From RGIG3002 sp045546775 (GTDB lineage: Bacteria; Bacillota; Clostridia; Lachnospirales; Lachnospiraceae), in contig JAZQDM010000097.1 in the NCBI GenBank assembly GCA_045546775.1, positions 1 to 57,093 on the forward strand: a DNA stretch of 57,093 nt, in the 5' to 3' direction. The position numbers were made by a program, and so were the translations under genes. The notes beneath the pieces were generated by a model. That model had not been told where the DNA came from, ran no database searches, and saw only the letters and a program-made list of their open reading frames with translations. This document shows positions 16,457 to 26,644 of this stretch, in pieces (position 1 is the stretch's first letter; every line of letters starts with the position of its first letter).

Positions 16457-18850
16457 TTATTGTTGTGTTACACATACAAATACCGGCGAACCACCTACTT
16501 GTATTTGTGCCTCTCCGTTCTTGACCGGAACGATTGTCGCATTTCCCATCAAATCGGTAACCTGTACTTCCTCGCCCGGTACTGCCAACACTACCGTTTC
16601 TGTCACGGACCACTGGTTGTTCCATGGCAGATTTGGTGTCCGCACACCGGCATCCAAGTCATCGTACGCCAAATGTTCTGCATTGCTCCACAAACATAGT
16701 ACATAATCTTCTTTGTCTTTCAAATTGCATTGGAACGCTCTCGCCGCAGTGCTTTCTACGTCCACTTCCTCACAGCTTTCCACGCCATCCAACAAACCGT
16801 TTACATTTGCAAACATAAGTGCCGATGGTTTCGGCATAATACGTCCGTAAAAATCCGCCTGATAAAACATACCAAAATTGTCTTCCATATCGTGCGGGTC
16901 TATCGTTTGATACAAGTTTTGCTGGTCATACAAACAATATACATCCACTTCGTCTGCCCCGTAGGCTAACGCAAGCACCATTTCTCTCGCCGTAAAATCC
17001 GCCTGCGTCCGTAAATCCGCGCCGCTGGATATACCTTCCGTCTCTAACGGCGTAGTCGGCAAACCGCACTCATTCAAATACCACGGCATATCGCCCACTT
17101 TGTCTAAAAACTGTCTCGTGCGTATCATGGAACTTTCAAAGCTGAGTTCAATATCCGGATTTTTGATTAAATCCGGAGCATACGGAAACGAATACGCATG
17201 TGTCACAAGCACATCCTGCTTGTCAAGCGTACCCCATGCATCCAAACCTTCCAGCCATGCAGTTTCACTTTCGTACACACCGGCACCGAGATAATCCAAG
17301 CCATAGCTGTGAATCAAGTCACATCCGGCTGCCACGTGCACTTCATTAAAATAGGACATATACGCTTCTTTGGAATATCCATAATATTGTGCGTAAAGGT
17401 TTGGCTCATTTCCGGTCTCGCAACCGTCCAAATAGTCTGCCACCTCTGCCAGCGCCTCGTCCAACTGCCTCCGGTATGTAAGCGCATCCAACGGTTCCGC
17501 CCAGTTATCTAACAAAAGGAACTGACCGTGTGTACGCACACCGGCATCGTTCAATTTGGCAAGATAATCCTGCAACAATGTATAATCTTCTTCCACATAT
17601 TCCGGCACACCGATTCCGATGCGCATATTGGAAATACCAAGCAATGCCGCTATCGCCACCGTGTCATCGTTGGGCTGATACGCACCAATTCTCACGCCGC
17701 TTACCCCAAACGGGTTAGACTCTTTGTATGCATACTCGTATTTCGGCAATACGCCAAAGGAATACATCTCTTTGTACGTTTCACCCTGTGCCGAAACTTC
17801 TATTACAGCATAGTATATACCTTTCTTGTCTGCAACAAAAGAGATTTTTTTATCCGTTTTTCCTTTCTTTCTTAAAGAAACGTTCTCCTCCATAGATTGC
17901 ACACAAGTTCCGTAATAATCATATATATCGACAGTCACATCCGCTGTGACTTTACTGTTTTTCAAATTTTGCAAAGACAACGTAAACGAAAGTGCATTGT
18001 CTTTGTAAAGCATCACGTTGTTTTCACCTTGGCTGTCGCAGTCAAAACGCACCGATACGGGCATGTTATCGGAAGCCGCAACCGCTAAGGCATCCGCCTT
18101 TTGTTGATCGCTTTCGTTGGTAAACACTAGGTCAAATTCCACGGTAGTTACAAACTCGCCATCGTTTTTGTAAACCGGAATGGAATTGTCCGAGTAGTCT
18201 TCAAAATAATGCGTGGGATTGGCCTCATCCCCTTTGTAAAAGGTGTAAATGCTTTTCATACTGTCCAGACGGTGAATCCAAGCCATGCTGTCAAATTCCT
18301 GATACGGGAAATCCGGATTTTCGCCTTCCGGGAAAACCCACCGGCCCAGCGTACGTTTTTCTACCGCATCGCAGTCCGTAAGCAACTCCCGGTAAAAAAA
18401 TGCCATGGAACTTTTTTTCATTTCTGTCAAAGACTCCATCGTCGCTTTCACTCCGATATGCGTGTCATACATCGTATACTCGACAGTAAAACCATGCACT
18501 TCCTCTCCGATGCTGTAATGCACTGTAACAACCGGATACGTACCGCTTGTATCTACCGTATAATCCTGCAATTCTTCGGTAGGATAGACAAGCTGTCCGT
18601 TTTCCAAATATACAAAATGTCCCGCTCCGCGAAGCACCGGTTGTTTAATGTTCCAGTTTCCGTTGATGGAAATCGTTTCCATCTTATCCTGCGAAATGGT
18701 ATACGTATAACTGTCCGCTTTATACGTGTACAAATTCGTATCTTTCCATCCCCAATTGTAACCCCAGCTTGAATAACCCCAGCCACAAATCATCAATGTG
18801 GCAAAACACATAACCATAACAAGAATACCTGCTCTTACTTTGTGTCCCAT
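16457..18850 (-). CDS. Secreted clan GH-A glycosidase-like protein
   Basis: The ~797-aa product has an N-terminal signal or anchor helix (about residues 5-25), a beta-rich N-terminal half (to about residue 370), and a TIM-barrel-like C-terminal half. In the barrel GNEPN (Glu about 482) and LNECGLP (Glu about 594) sit where the acid/base and nucleophile of clan GH-A enzymes such as GH39 lie. A role in trimming or releasing the polysaccharide made by the neighbouring genes is likely; cell-wall hydrolysis cannot be excluded. The ATG at 18850 is used. An in-frame TTG 12 nt upstream has a better AAGGA site, so the start is uncertain. Gene order places it directly after the acyltransferase in the same operon. 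Confidence 0.65.
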   Translation of the reverse strand: MGHKVRAGILVMVMCFATLMICGWGYSSWGYNWGWKDTNLYTYKADSYTYTISQDKMETISINGNWNIKQPVLRGAGHFVYLENGQLVYPTEELQDYTVDTSGTYPVVTVHYSIGEEVHGFTVEYTMYDTHIGVKATMESLTEMKKSSMAFFYRELLTDCDAVEKRTLGRWVFPEGENPDFPYQEFDSMAWIHRLDSMKSIYTFYKGDEANPTHYFEDYSDNSIPVYKNDGEFVTTVEFDLVFTNESDQQKADALAVAASDNMPVSVRFDCDSQGENNVMLYKDNALSFTLSLQNLKNSKVTADVTVDIYDYYGTCVQSMEENVSLRKKGKTDKKISFVADKKGIYYAVIEVSAQGETYKEMYSFGVLPKYEYAYKESNPFGVSGVRIGAYQPNDDTVAIAALLGISNMRIGIGVPEYVEEDYTLLQDYLAKLNDAGVRTHGQFLLLDNWAEPLDALTYRRQLDEALAEVADYLDGCETGNEPNLYAQYYGYSKEAYMSYFNEVHVAAGCDLIHSYGLDYLGAGVYESETAWLEGLDAWGTLDKQDVLVTHAYSFPYAPDLIKNPDIELSFESSMIRTRQFLDKVGDMPWYLNECGLPTTPLETEGISSGADLRTQADFTAREMVLALAYGADEVDVYCLYDQQNLYQTIDPHDMEDNFGMFYQADFYGRIMPKPSALMFANVNGLLDGVESCEEVDVESTAARAFQCNLKDKEDYVLCLWSNAEHLAYDDLDAGVRTPNLPWNNQWSVTETVVLAVPGEEVQVTDLMGNATIVPVKNGEAQIQVGGSPVFVCVTQQ

Positions 18851-18906
18851 AATTCTTCTCAATCTTTCCTTTTTCTTGAAGCTTCGGCCATCATCCTTAA
18901 CGTCTA

Positions 18907-19947
18907 TTATATAATATATTTAATAAAAGGTGCTTTTATTTTTAACAAAATATAACCTGACAAAAGCACCACTCCACTTACCAATACGATATCCAATACA
19001 AACGGTATTTGCAGTCCGGCTTTTTTAATTGCAAAATCATATACTGCCATGACTGCCGGATGAACAAAATAAATATACGCGGACAGGCGTTTTAATGTTG
19101 TTGCCCGTTCATTCATCCACGCCGTACTGCGCTGTTGCAGCCACAAAAACAGAACAATGCCGCATATTGGAAGAGACACCATCGCTTTATAATCTATCGG
19201 TGTTTCAAACACATAAACCGCACATGTTTCCGCAACAAGAACAACGATTGAAACAACAAAATAAATGGTCTGTCGCTTTGCCGGAATGCTTGCAAATCGT
19301 TCCTTCCGTCTCACCGCCCCATATCCAAGCATCACAAAGGGAAGTCCGAGACAAAAAATATTTCTGATTACTTCATAACCGGACCATGCATACAGTTCCC
19401 CCAAAAGCGGAACATCGCAAAGCAAACCAAATTCATCGTGCAAAACACCAACAATATAACAAACGCTGGCAAACACAGCAAGAATAGTCCAACCTTTTTC
19501 CTTGCCGATTCGGTATGCAACCTCCACCATAATGATTGCATAAATCAGAGCTACCATATACCACAAATGCGCATAGCTTCCTCTTGTAAAGAAAAAGACA
19601 ACCCGCTCCAGCAAAAACTGCCCAATCGGTTCTTTCGCAACTATGATATTGATAACAAAGCTCAAGAAATAGTACACGCATGTCCAGACAAGATAGCTTT
19701 GCAACAAACTTTTTAACTGCTTTACAAAATTGTTTTTCCCCGCAAGGCGTGCTGACATATAGTAATAGCCGGACACCATAAAGAAAAACTGCACTCCCAT
19801 TCTGACACCAAACACCTCGATAAGCGGATATTTTTGAATGAGCACATCATAAAACTGCCAGCACAAATGGCCGAACATAATGCATAGCGCAAATACAAAT
19901 CTTGTAAAATCTACGTTTCCTGCTCTCTCTTTTGCATTCACTTTCAC
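18907..19947 (-). CDS. Membrane acyltransferase 3 family (OafA/WecH type)
   Basis: The 346-aa polytopic protein has about ten hydrophobic segments and the acyltransferase-3 signature near the N-terminus (NVDFTRFVFALCIMFGHLCW), where the conserved Arg and His lie. Such proteins O-acylate surface sugars from acyl-CoA across the membrane. It lies 1 nt from the flippase gene, so it probably decorates this exopolysaccharide. The start is GTG at 19947, preceded by GAGGAG at 8 nt. Confidence 0.8.
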   Translation of the reverse strand: MKVNAKERAGNVDFTRFVFALCIMFGHLCWQFYDVLIQKYPLIEVFGVRMGVQFFFMVSGYYYMSARLAGKNNFVKQLKSLLQSYLVWTCVYYFLSFVINIIVAKEPIGQFLLERVVFFFTRGSYAHLWYMVALIYAIIMVEVAYRIGKEKGWTILAVFASVCYIVGVLHDEFGLLCDVPLLGELYAWSGYEVIRNIFCLGLPFVMLGYGAVRRKERFASIPAKRQTIYFVVSIVVLVAETCAVYVFETPIDYKAMVSLPICGIVLFLWLQQRSTAWMNERATTLKRLSAYIYFVHPAVMAVYDFAIKKAGLQIPFVLDIVLVSGVVLLSGYILLKIKAPFIKYII

Positions 19948-19948
19948 G

Positions 19949-21382
19949 TTACTTTTCTCCTCTGTTTTTTCCTACAATTTCTTTTAAACGTCCAAGTTCC
20001 GTGCGAATAGCCCCTCTTTTCCAAAAAACATACAACGCATACGCCGCGATATAAAGCACCATCGAAGGTACATTTCCCATATACCAGTTTGTCACGATAA
20101 ATACTGCCGTCAGCAACGCCTCTGCAATATTATCTTTCCAAACACGTACCGGAATAAAACGAAGAAGCAATTTCTCCGCAAAAATATTTTTAAACATCAT
20201 AAGAAGTACAATGCTGATGATAGCGCCATTTAAACTCTCCATCCCATATACCGTGACGCCGGCAAGCACACAACTTAAGCCAACTGACACAAGTCCGGTA
20301 AGAAGAATGTATTTTTCTTTTCGGAATGCCTTTAAATACGTATCCGTCAATGCCACCGAGCGCGTCTCGTACACGCACATCGGGAACAAAATAGACAAAT
20401 ATTTCAAACTGTCTGCATACTGCGGTAACCATGCAGTCAAAATCATTTTGATTGGAACATAAAAAATCAACACGGCAAGCACCGGCACCGTAAATACAAA
20501 GCGGAGTGCCGTATACAAATCCGTAAGCCGCTCTTTTGACATCTTTTTGATAGTCGGGAAAAGCACCACGCTCACTGCCCCGATACAGGTAATAACCATA
20601 TTGGACAGACTCAAAGTCAGAGATACTTTACCAAAAACAATGGTTCCCCATTTTTGTTCCACGCAAAAGCGGATAACGCCGATAATAAGCTGGCTTGCCA
20701 GTAACGCAATAAGAAGCTTATATCCGATACGGATCAGTTCACCTGCCTCGGAAAGAACTCTTTTTGCAGACGGAAACTTTGCAAATACAACATCTTTGCA
20801 CAACACAATTGCATAAAGCATAGAAATAATTCTTGCCGCAATCTCCACACCGATAAGAACATAAAAATCCCGGTATCCAAACACAAGCGCTGCAATTGCC
20901 ATGACAAAAAACAACACCCTCTCCGCCGTCACAACACCGGCATATTGTTTGATTCTGCCTGTTGCCTGCAAAACAGTCTGCAACAAATAACGCAAAATAT
21001 CAAACATGGAGGAAATCATAGCAAGCGACAAAATCGTTGCTTTCATTCCATCCGCAACAAAAGCCCTTGCAAGCATACCTCCGCCGATACAGAAACAAAG
21101 CTGAAAACCGGCAAGAAACCAAAACTGGGACGCCATAAGTCCACGTTCCAGACTTTTGTATTCTTTTCCACCATATTTTAAGTATGTTCCTTCGCACCAC
21201 CCCAAAGAAGAATAGGCGGTGTACGTTACATAGAACAAGTACAGCTGCCAATAGCTGTACTCTTCCACACCTAAAAGCTTCGGCAAAAGCAGTGTCATCA
21301 CGATGGAAATCCCGAGACGCACAATATTTGCCGAAAGCGCATGTATAAAATTTATTAAAAAGCGTTTTGCCTTTTCGTTCAT
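19949..21382 (-). CDS. Polysaccharide flippase, Wzx/MOP superfamily
   Basis: The 477-aa protein has about 12-14 hydrophobic helices. The N-terminal section (ANIVRLGISIVMTLLLPKLLGVEEYSYWQL, in pieces) is typical of Wzx flippases: a first helix, LPKxLG and YxYWQ. It would move undecaprenyl-linked repeat units to the outer face for polymerisation by the neighbouring EpsG-like protein. The ATG at 21382 is chosen because AGGTGG lies just before it; the upstream ATG at 21400 has none. Confidence 0.85.
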   Translation of the reverse strand: MNEKAKRFLINFIHALSANIVRLGISIVMTLLLPKLLGVEEYSYWQLYLFYVTYTAYSSLGWCEGTYLKYGGKEYKSLERGLMASQFWFLAGFQLCFCIGGGMLARAFVADGMKATILSLAMISSMFDILRYLLQTVLQATGRIKQYAGVVTAERVLFFVMAIAALVFGYRDFYVLIGVEIAARIISMLYAIVLCKDVVFAKFPSAKRVLSEAGELIRIGYKLLIALLASQLIIGVIRFCVEQKWGTIVFGKVSLTLSLSNMVITCIGAVSVVLFPTIKKMSKERLTDLYTALRFVFTVPVLAVLIFYVPIKMILTAWLPQYADSLKYLSILFPMCVYETRSVALTDTYLKAFRKEKYILLTGLVSVGLSCVLAGVTVYGMESLNGAIISIVLLMMFKNIFAEKLLLRFIPVRVWKDNIAEALLTAVFIVTNWYMGNVPSMVLYIAAYALYVFWKRGAIRTELGRLKEIVGKNRGEK

Positions 21383-21396
21383 TTGCCCACCTAAAA

Positions 21397-22461
21397 TCAT
21401 TTAAATAAATGTGTAAATACGGAATCATACGGTATTGCTCCATACCATCTGTTCACATATACATCATACAATAATTTCACAACAAATGCACCTACTACAA
21501 TTAAATATAATACAATACGTCGATTTCTGTCTTTTTCGCGAATAATAAGTCGCGGAACCGCCAAAAATGTAATGGATGCAAACAATTTCGTAATACGGTC
21601 CATCTGCGGAATAACAGAGGAAAACGCAATCGTCAGCGCCGCAATGTAATACATATTTACATACAAATTATATTTTTTATCTTCGGTTTTATCATAGGCA
21701 CAATAGTAATAAAAGATTGCCAGAAAGAATATCGTAAACACAAAACCGATTAAATAAAAATTGCTCATGTTATAGATGGAATCAAAATACCATCCGTAAC
21801 GCGTCTTTGCCACAAGCCATTCCACAAGACGCCCGATGAGCGGTGCACTCAAAAATACAATCACATACGCGACAATCTGCTTTCTTATGTTGACTTTTAC
21901 TCCATACAGGAAATAAATCGGCACAAACAAAAATGCGCTTACATGGATTCCGCCTGCCAACAGTGCAAAAAGCAAAAAACGCCAAATTTTTCTGTCATAA
22001 ATGTACTTTAATGCATACAGCATTATTGCCGTAGCAAGCATTTGTCTCAACTGATTTTGCGAATTAAAGAAATCTCCGCTCACAAAAAAGATTAAAATAC
22101 TAAGCGGCGCAGAAATAGACTGCTCATAAATAGCAAAAAACGTAAACACACCGATTAAAACTGCCACTACCGCAATCAGCAACCACACATCTTCGGAAAA
22201 CAAATACAAAAAACGGTTCAACAGGTTAAATAACGGTTCTGAGAACTTATCACCGCCATGATTAATACTGTAATAGTAATCCTCATAAATAATCCAGTCC
22301 GTACCAACCCGATAACGGAATATAGACACTGCCATAAAAATCGCTCCCGACAGCGCTGCCAAAATTTTGTATGTATTTTTCAAATATTTTTCCTGTCTCA
22401 CATTTTGCGCTAATGTTGCAAAAAACATGGAGAACAGCAACACAATAACATAAATAACCAT
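21397..22461 (-). CDS. EpsG-family polysaccharide polymerase (Wzy-like)
   Basis: The 354-aa polytopic membrane protein has about ten hydrophobic segments and the EpsG family phrase FRYRVGTDWIIYEDYY near residue 50, where EpsG proteins have R(x)GTDY. Its likely job is to polymerise the lipid-linked repeat units exported by the flippase encoded next. It is tightly packed between a glycosyltransferase and the flippase (gaps of 1 and 14 nt). Confidence 0.82.
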   Translation of the reverse strand: MVIYVIVLLFSMFFATLAQNVRQEKYLKNTYKILAALSGAIFMAVSIFRYRVGTDWIIYEDYYYSINHGGDKFSEPLFNLLNRFLYLFSEDVWLLIAVVAVLIGVFTFFAIYEQSISAPLSILIFFVSGDFFNSQNQLRQMLATAIMLYALKYIYDRKIWRFLLFALLAGGIHVSAFLFVPIYFLYGVKVNIRKQIVAYVIVFLSAPLIGRLVEWLVAKTRYGWYFDSIYNMSNFYLIGFVFTIFFLAIFYYYCAYDKTEDKKYNLYVNMYYIAALTIAFSSVIPQMDRITKLFASITFLAVPRLIIREKDRNRRIVLYLIVVGAFVVKLLYDVYVNRWYGAIPYDSVFTHLFK

Positions 22462-22462
22462 A

Positions 22463-23581
22463 CTACACCTTTTTTCCCTGTAAAAGTTCTTCGTACATTT
22501 TATCTAAATCACGGGCTTCCTTTTCAATGTCATAGCCCGCCTTCCGTATCGTATCCGGATGTGTCTTGCTTTCTTGTCTTGTCCGATTGCAAGCCTCCAA
22601 CATTTCCTTGGTCCACACAGCCAAATCATTTAACGGAAGATACGTTATATTGTCTGTTATTTCAATCTCTTTTGTCACTGTATCCGACGTAAGAACTTGC
22701 AAACCGGCACATTGGGTTTCCACAAGCACAACGGCAAGCCCCTCGTACAACGACGGCAAAGCGAACACATCCATCACCTGATACAGCTCGTCCACATCAT
22801 TTCTGGAACCTGTAAAAATGACACTGTCCGAAAGGCCAAGCATGTTTGCTTTTTGTTTCATTTCTTCCTGAAGCGGTCCTTCTCCCACCAAAAGCAAGAC
22901 GGTATTTGCATTGCTCTCATGCACTTTTGCAAACGCATCCAACAAAAAAGTATGATTTTTTTGTTCGGTAAACCGGCCTACATTTCCGATACAAATGCGT
23001 TCTCCTATTCCAAGCTGCTCCCGCTTTGTTTTGCGGAGCTCTTCCTGATAGGAAAATTTCTTTGTATCCACCGCATTGTTTATAATGCGCACGTTACCCT
23101 TTTTCATATTGTTTTTTCCAAACAGATAGTTGCCGGCCTCCCGCCCGCATGCAAAATACACATTGGAAGTCATCCGCGTAAAACATTTAAAAAACGCATA
23201 CACGATTTTTTTCATACCGGTCGGATACTGTGCCAGATGGGAATGTGCGATGCGCACTTTCACACCGCAAAGCATACCGAGAAAAGAGGTCACAAAAGAC
23301 ATAAGTGTCATATGTGAATGGACGATATTAATTTGATTGTCTTTCAAAATACGATACACTTCCACGCAGCTTTTCCAAAGATTGTCCTTTTTCTTTGTCA
23401 CCGCGTGCACCTGAAAACCCAAATCCTCAAATTTCTTTTGCACTTCCGGATTGGGCGTATCGTATGCAATATAATGCAACTCATACTCTGTCAAATCTAT
23501 GTTTGAGAAATAGTTGTAAACGACCGCCTCTACCCCGCCGGTTGTCAGGCCGCCTGCAACATGTGCTATTCTTTTTTTCAT
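22463..23581 (-). CDS. Glycosyltransferase family 4 (EpsF-like)
   Basis: The 372-aa GT-B retaining enzyme has an N-terminal glycine-rich loop (AHVAGGLTTGGVE), the interdomain segment GNVGRFTEQKNH and the C-terminal donor-binding E(x)7E motif in PSLYEGLAVVLVETQ. It probably adds one sugar to the lipid-linked repeat. The donor cannot be read from the sequence. It lies 22 nt from the upstream GT2 gene and 1 nt from the polymerase gene. Confidence 0.87.
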   Translation of the reverse strand: MKKRIAHVAGGLTTGGVEAVVYNYFSNIDLTEYELHYIAYDTPNPEVQKKFEDLGFQVHAVTKKKDNLWKSCVEVYRILKDNQINIVHSHMTLMSFVTSFLGMLCGVKVRIAHSHLAQYPTGMKKIVYAFFKCFTRMTSNVYFACGREAGNYLFGKNNMKKGNVRIINNAVDTKKFSYQEELRKTKREQLGIGERICIGNVGRFTEQKNHTFLLDAFAKVHESNANTVLLLVGEGPLQEEMKQKANMLGLSDSVIFTGSRNDVDELYQVMDVFALPSLYEGLAVVLVETQCAGLQVLTSDTVTKEIEITDNITYLPLNDLAVWTKEMLEACNRTRQESKTHPDTIRKAGYDIEKEARDLDKMYEELLQGKKV

Positions 23582-23603
23582 GGTTTGTCCTCTCTGACGC
23601 GGA

Positions 23604-24596
23604 TTATATCTGTCCTTTTCTCTTTGCCAGATTTTTTATGTTTTTCATGCGGTAAAGCATGCGGAAACTAAAACAGCTTAACAACAGAGCCATTTTCGTA
23701 CCTCTGTCCGCTTTTTTGTCTTTCCATACGATGTTGCGCCACTTTTTGACATTTTCCTCAATTCTTTTTCTTTCCCGACGGAATTGCTTTCCGCCCGGAA
23801 TTTGCAAATAGATAGTAAAGTGTGCGCGCACGGCTCGACATGCTGCAGCCGCCTGCAAATTAGGATGCTTTTGCTCTATCCTCGTATACATTTCTTCCGC
23901 AAAATCAATCAATACCATTTTTTCTTTTCGGAAGTTTTCACGCATAATGCCACTCTCGCGCTGCAAATAATAATAACCGTCATACTCCAAAAAAACAACC
24001 GTTTCCGTCTGTTCCAGCAAGGAAAAGATAACCGCAAAATCTTCGTACAGCTTTCCTTCCGGATAGCGCACTCCTGCAAACAATTCCTTTTTGTAAAGTT
24101 TGCCCCATGCACATACATCCGTATCTATCTGGTACAGCATAATCTCAAATGCTTCTTCCCGCGGCACAACACGCATCGGCTCTTTTCGTTTTGCAGCCTC
24201 GGTAATGCGGCCGTCTTCGTACAAATTTTTCCATCTGCAGCATACCATATCCGCTTTGTTGTTCCGCATGGCAGCGTATAGTTTTTCAATCATATCCAAT
24301 GCTACGTAATCATCTGCGTCAATGCAGGTGATGTACTCACCCTTGCATCTGTCCAGGGCATAATTTCTTGCCGAAGACAAACCTCCGTTTTGTTTGTGCA
24401 ACACAACGATTCGCGCATCTTCTTCTGCATAACGGTCACACAGCGCCGGACAGTTATCTTTGGAACCGTCATCTACAAGAAGAATTTCCAAATTAGTGTA
24501 CGTCTGTTTCCGTATGCTTTGTACACATTTTTCCAAATATTTTTCCACACCGTATATTGGTACGATAACACTAATCAAAGGCAGTTCATTTTGCAT
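23604..24596 (-). CDS. Glycosyltransferase family 2
   Basis: The 330-aa GT-A enzyme begins PLISVIVPIYGVEKYLEKC, followed by VDDGSKDN and the metal-binding DADDY motif near residue 97, the standard inverting GT2 N-terminal domain. The C-terminal ~100 residues are basic and may touch the membrane. The ATG at 24596 is chosen because GGAG lies 6 nt upstream; this start lies directly after the stop of the preceding GT4 gene, which fits translational coupling. Confidence 0.88.
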   Translation of the reverse strand: MQNELPLISVIVPIYGVEKYLEKCVQSIRKQTYTNLEILLVDDGSKDNCPALCDRYAEEDARIVVLHKQNGGLSSARNYALDRCKGEYITCIDADDYVALDMIEKLYAAMRNNKADMVCCRWKNLYEDGRITEAAKRKEPMRVVPREEAFEIMLYQIDTDVCAWGKLYKKELFAGVRYPEGKLYEDFAVIFSLLEQTETVVFLEYDGYYYLQRESGIMRENFRKEKMVLIDFAEEMYTRIEQKHPNLQAAAACRAVRAHFTIYLQIPGGKQFRRERKRIEENVKKWRNIVWKDKKADRGTKMALLLSCFSFRMLYRMKNIKNLAKRKGQI

Positions 24597-24597
24597 A

Positions 24598-25656
24598 TTA
24601 TTCTCCATAAACTTTAAAATAGCTTTGGCACATTTTTTCGATATTATAATTCTCTTCTACATCACGCACCGCATTGCTGCAAATTTCATGCACGTCTATT
24701 TCACCATCACGAATCTGGTCAATCAACTCTACAAATTCCTGACAACTGTCTGCCAAAAATCCATTTTCACCATGGCGGATGACATCCCTGTTTCCGATAA
24801 CACGGCTTGCAATGCACACCTTACCGAGATACATCGCTTCCAGCAAGGCAATGGGCAATCCTTCCCACATGGACGGCAGCAAAAAGATATCTGCCTTGTC
24901 AATGTATTCGGATACGTCTTCCGCATCAACCCATCCTGTAATTTCCACATTGGGAGCTGTCACTTCATCCCACATCTCACCTGCACCAATCCACACAAAT
25001 CTTAAATCCGGCATGCATTTTGCGATTTGATTAAACAGCTTTGGATTTTTTTGATAACAGATTCTTCCTACCGTACATACAATCGGACTGCTTAAATTGG
25101 TCTTGTGACGTTCTCCGGAGTATATTTTTGATATATCGATTCCGTTGTTAATATACATCGTGCGCTTCGTAAGTTTCAGAGACTCTTCGTACTCCCCTTT
25201 CGAAACACACACCGTCGTTGCTTTTTTCAGTGCCGCAACCTTTTCCAGCATAAAGTGCAATATTCTTTTTAAAACATTATCATCTTTTTTCAAAAAGGAA
25301 TAGCCGTGCGGCGTATACAATACTTTATATTTTTTACAATTGAGAGCCATTCTTCCGCAAAAGCCCGATTTAGCAGAATGCAAATGGATAATATCCGGCT
25401 TCACCCAATTCACAATCTGTCTGATTTCCAGCATGGATTGGAATTCTTTTTTGGGATTAATGCTTCGCTGAAAACTTTTTCCCTCAATAAAATGTATTCG
25501 TTTATCAAACTGTTCCTTGAAATCCTTTGGCGTCTGCGGACGCAATGCATAACAGATTGTGACGTCATAATGCTCTGCTGATGCATTCGCAAGATCTACA
25601 AGGTAAGTAAAAACGCCCCCACCAAACGCTTCCACTATATGCAATATTTTTTTCAT
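24598..25656 (-). CDS. Glycosyltransferase family 4
   Basis: The 352-aa GT-B enzyme starts MKKILHIVEAFGGGVFTYL with the glycine-rich acceptor loop. It continues with VGRICYQKNPKL and the donor motif PSMWEGLPIALLEAM. It is probably the first committed glycosyltransferase of this sub-operon. The priming phosphoglycosyltransferase is not in the window. The start at 25656 is fixed by GGAGGAG 6 nt upstream. A small inverted repeat GCCCTAAATTTGGGC (25670-25684) lies just before the ribosome site. Confidence 0.88.
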   Translation of the reverse strand: MKKILHIVEAFGGGVFTYLVDLANASAEHYDVTICYALRPQTPKDFKEQFDKRIHFIEGKSFQRSINPKKEFQSMLEIRQIVNWVKPDIIHLHSAKSGFCGRMALNCKKYKVLYTPHGYSFLKKDDNVLKRILHFMLEKVAALKKATTVCVSKGEYEESLKLTKRTMYINNGIDISKIYSGERHKTNLSSPIVCTVGRICYQKNPKLFNQIAKCMPDLRFVWIGAGEMWDEVTAPNVEITGWVDAEDVSEYIDKADIFLLPSMWEGLPIALLEAMYLGKVCIASRVIGNRDVIRHGENGFLADSCQEFVELIDQIRDGEIDVHEICSNAVRDVEENYNIEKMCQSYFKVYGE

Positions 25657-25699
25657 TTCGTTCTCCTCCGCCCTAAATTTGGGCAATTTTGCTGTCGAC

Positions 25700-25728
25700 T
25701 TTTCATTTCAAATGACTTATGCTATGAT
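25700..25728 (+). promoter_or_regulatory. Candidate promoter of the metallophosphoesterase gene
   Basis: TTTTCA (25700-25705), a 17-nt spacer and TATGAT (25723-25728) stand 36 nt upstream of the plus-strand gene. The region also has to hold the divergent start of the glycosyltransferase sub-operon. Confidence 0.4.
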
Positions 25729-25763
25729 GATAAAACATATTACATTTATTATCGGAGGCTTTT

Positions 25764-26585
25764 ATGAAAAATCAAACCAGACATCCGCTACGTATTGTGG
25801 CGCTTATCTTTTGTATAGCTCTGGCAATCTACATAGTGAACGGTTTGCGTACCCCGCTTACCGTTGTCGAATATGTATACCAAAATGACAAAATTCCGGA
25901 AGAGTTTTCCGGATATACGATCGTACAGATTTCAGACCTGCATTGCGAAAACTTCGGCAACAAACAGTCCGAACTGATTGAGGCTATTGCAAAGTGCGAG
26001 CCTGATTTGATTGTTCTTACCGGCGATATTGTTGATAAGGACCATGATGACATTTCACCTGCCATCCAGCTCTTAGAAGGCATTCACGAATTGGCACCGA
26101 TATATTATGTGACCGGTAATCACGAGCTTTTGCCGGAAGCCCGCACACAATATCATGACTTGCTTGCTGCTTTTGAAACATACGGCATCACCGACCTTGA
26201 CGATTCCCAAGTAACACTCAAAGAAGGCAATGCTTCGATTAATTTGTACGGACGACGTTTTCTTTCAAAATATTTGACCGTCAATCTCCCTATTGCCTCT
26301 GAAAAAGAATTTGACATTCTTTTGTATCATGCCAGCGACAACTTTGATATTATTGCCCCTTATCACTATGACCTTGTACTGTCCGGTCATATGCATGGCG
26401 GCATTGTCCGTTTTCCGCTTATAGGCGGTGTGTTTGGAAATGACGGTAATTTTTTCCCAACTTTTGATAAAGGGATGTACACCATCAACGATGCAACCTT
26501 AATTGCCAGCGCCGGTTTAGGCGACGCACGGATTCCGCGTTTTTATAATCCACCGGAGCTGACGGTCATCAAACTTCAACATTAA
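25764..26585 (+). CDS. Membrane-anchored metallophosphoesterase (YaeI/YkuE type)
   Basis: The 273-aa protein has an N-terminal transmembrane or signal helix (about residues 8-27). The calcineurin-like phosphoesterase motifs are in order: DLHCE (DxH), GDIVDKD (GDxxD), GNHE, and LSGHMHGG (GHxH). All metal ligands appear intact. Relatives act outside the membrane, some on lipid A-type or isoprenoid-linked phosphates, but the substrate here is unknown. It is the only plus-strand gene inside the exopolysaccharide block and has its own promoter and terminator, so it may be an insertion into an ancestral single operon. Ribosome site CGGAGG precedes the ATG. Confidence 0.88.
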   Translation: MKNQTRHPLRIVALIFCIALAIYIVNGLRTPLTVVEYVYQNDKIPEEFSGYTIVQISDLHCENFGNKQSELIEAIAKCEPDLIVLTGDIVDKDHDDISPAIQLLEGIHELAPIYYVTGNHELLPEARTQYHDLLAAFETYGITDLDDSQVTLKEGNASINLYGRRFLSKYLTVNLPIASEKEFDILLYHASDNFDIIAPYHYDLVLSGHMHGGIVRFPLIGGVFGNDGNFFPTFDKGMYTINDATLIASAGLGDARIPRFYNPPELTVIKLQH

Positions 26586-26603
26586 ACATTTTTAAATGCA
26601 TTT

Positions 26604-26634
26604 GCCTGACTCCAAACAAGAGTCAGGCTTTTTT
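26604..26634 (+). terminator. Rho-independent terminator of the metallophosphoesterase gene
   Basis: A perfect 9-bp stem GCCTGACTC / GAGTCAGGC with a 7-nt loop is followed by TTTTTT. It works for the plus strand. On the minus strand there is no U-run. Confidence 0.92.
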
Positions 26635-26644
26635 ATGTTATTCT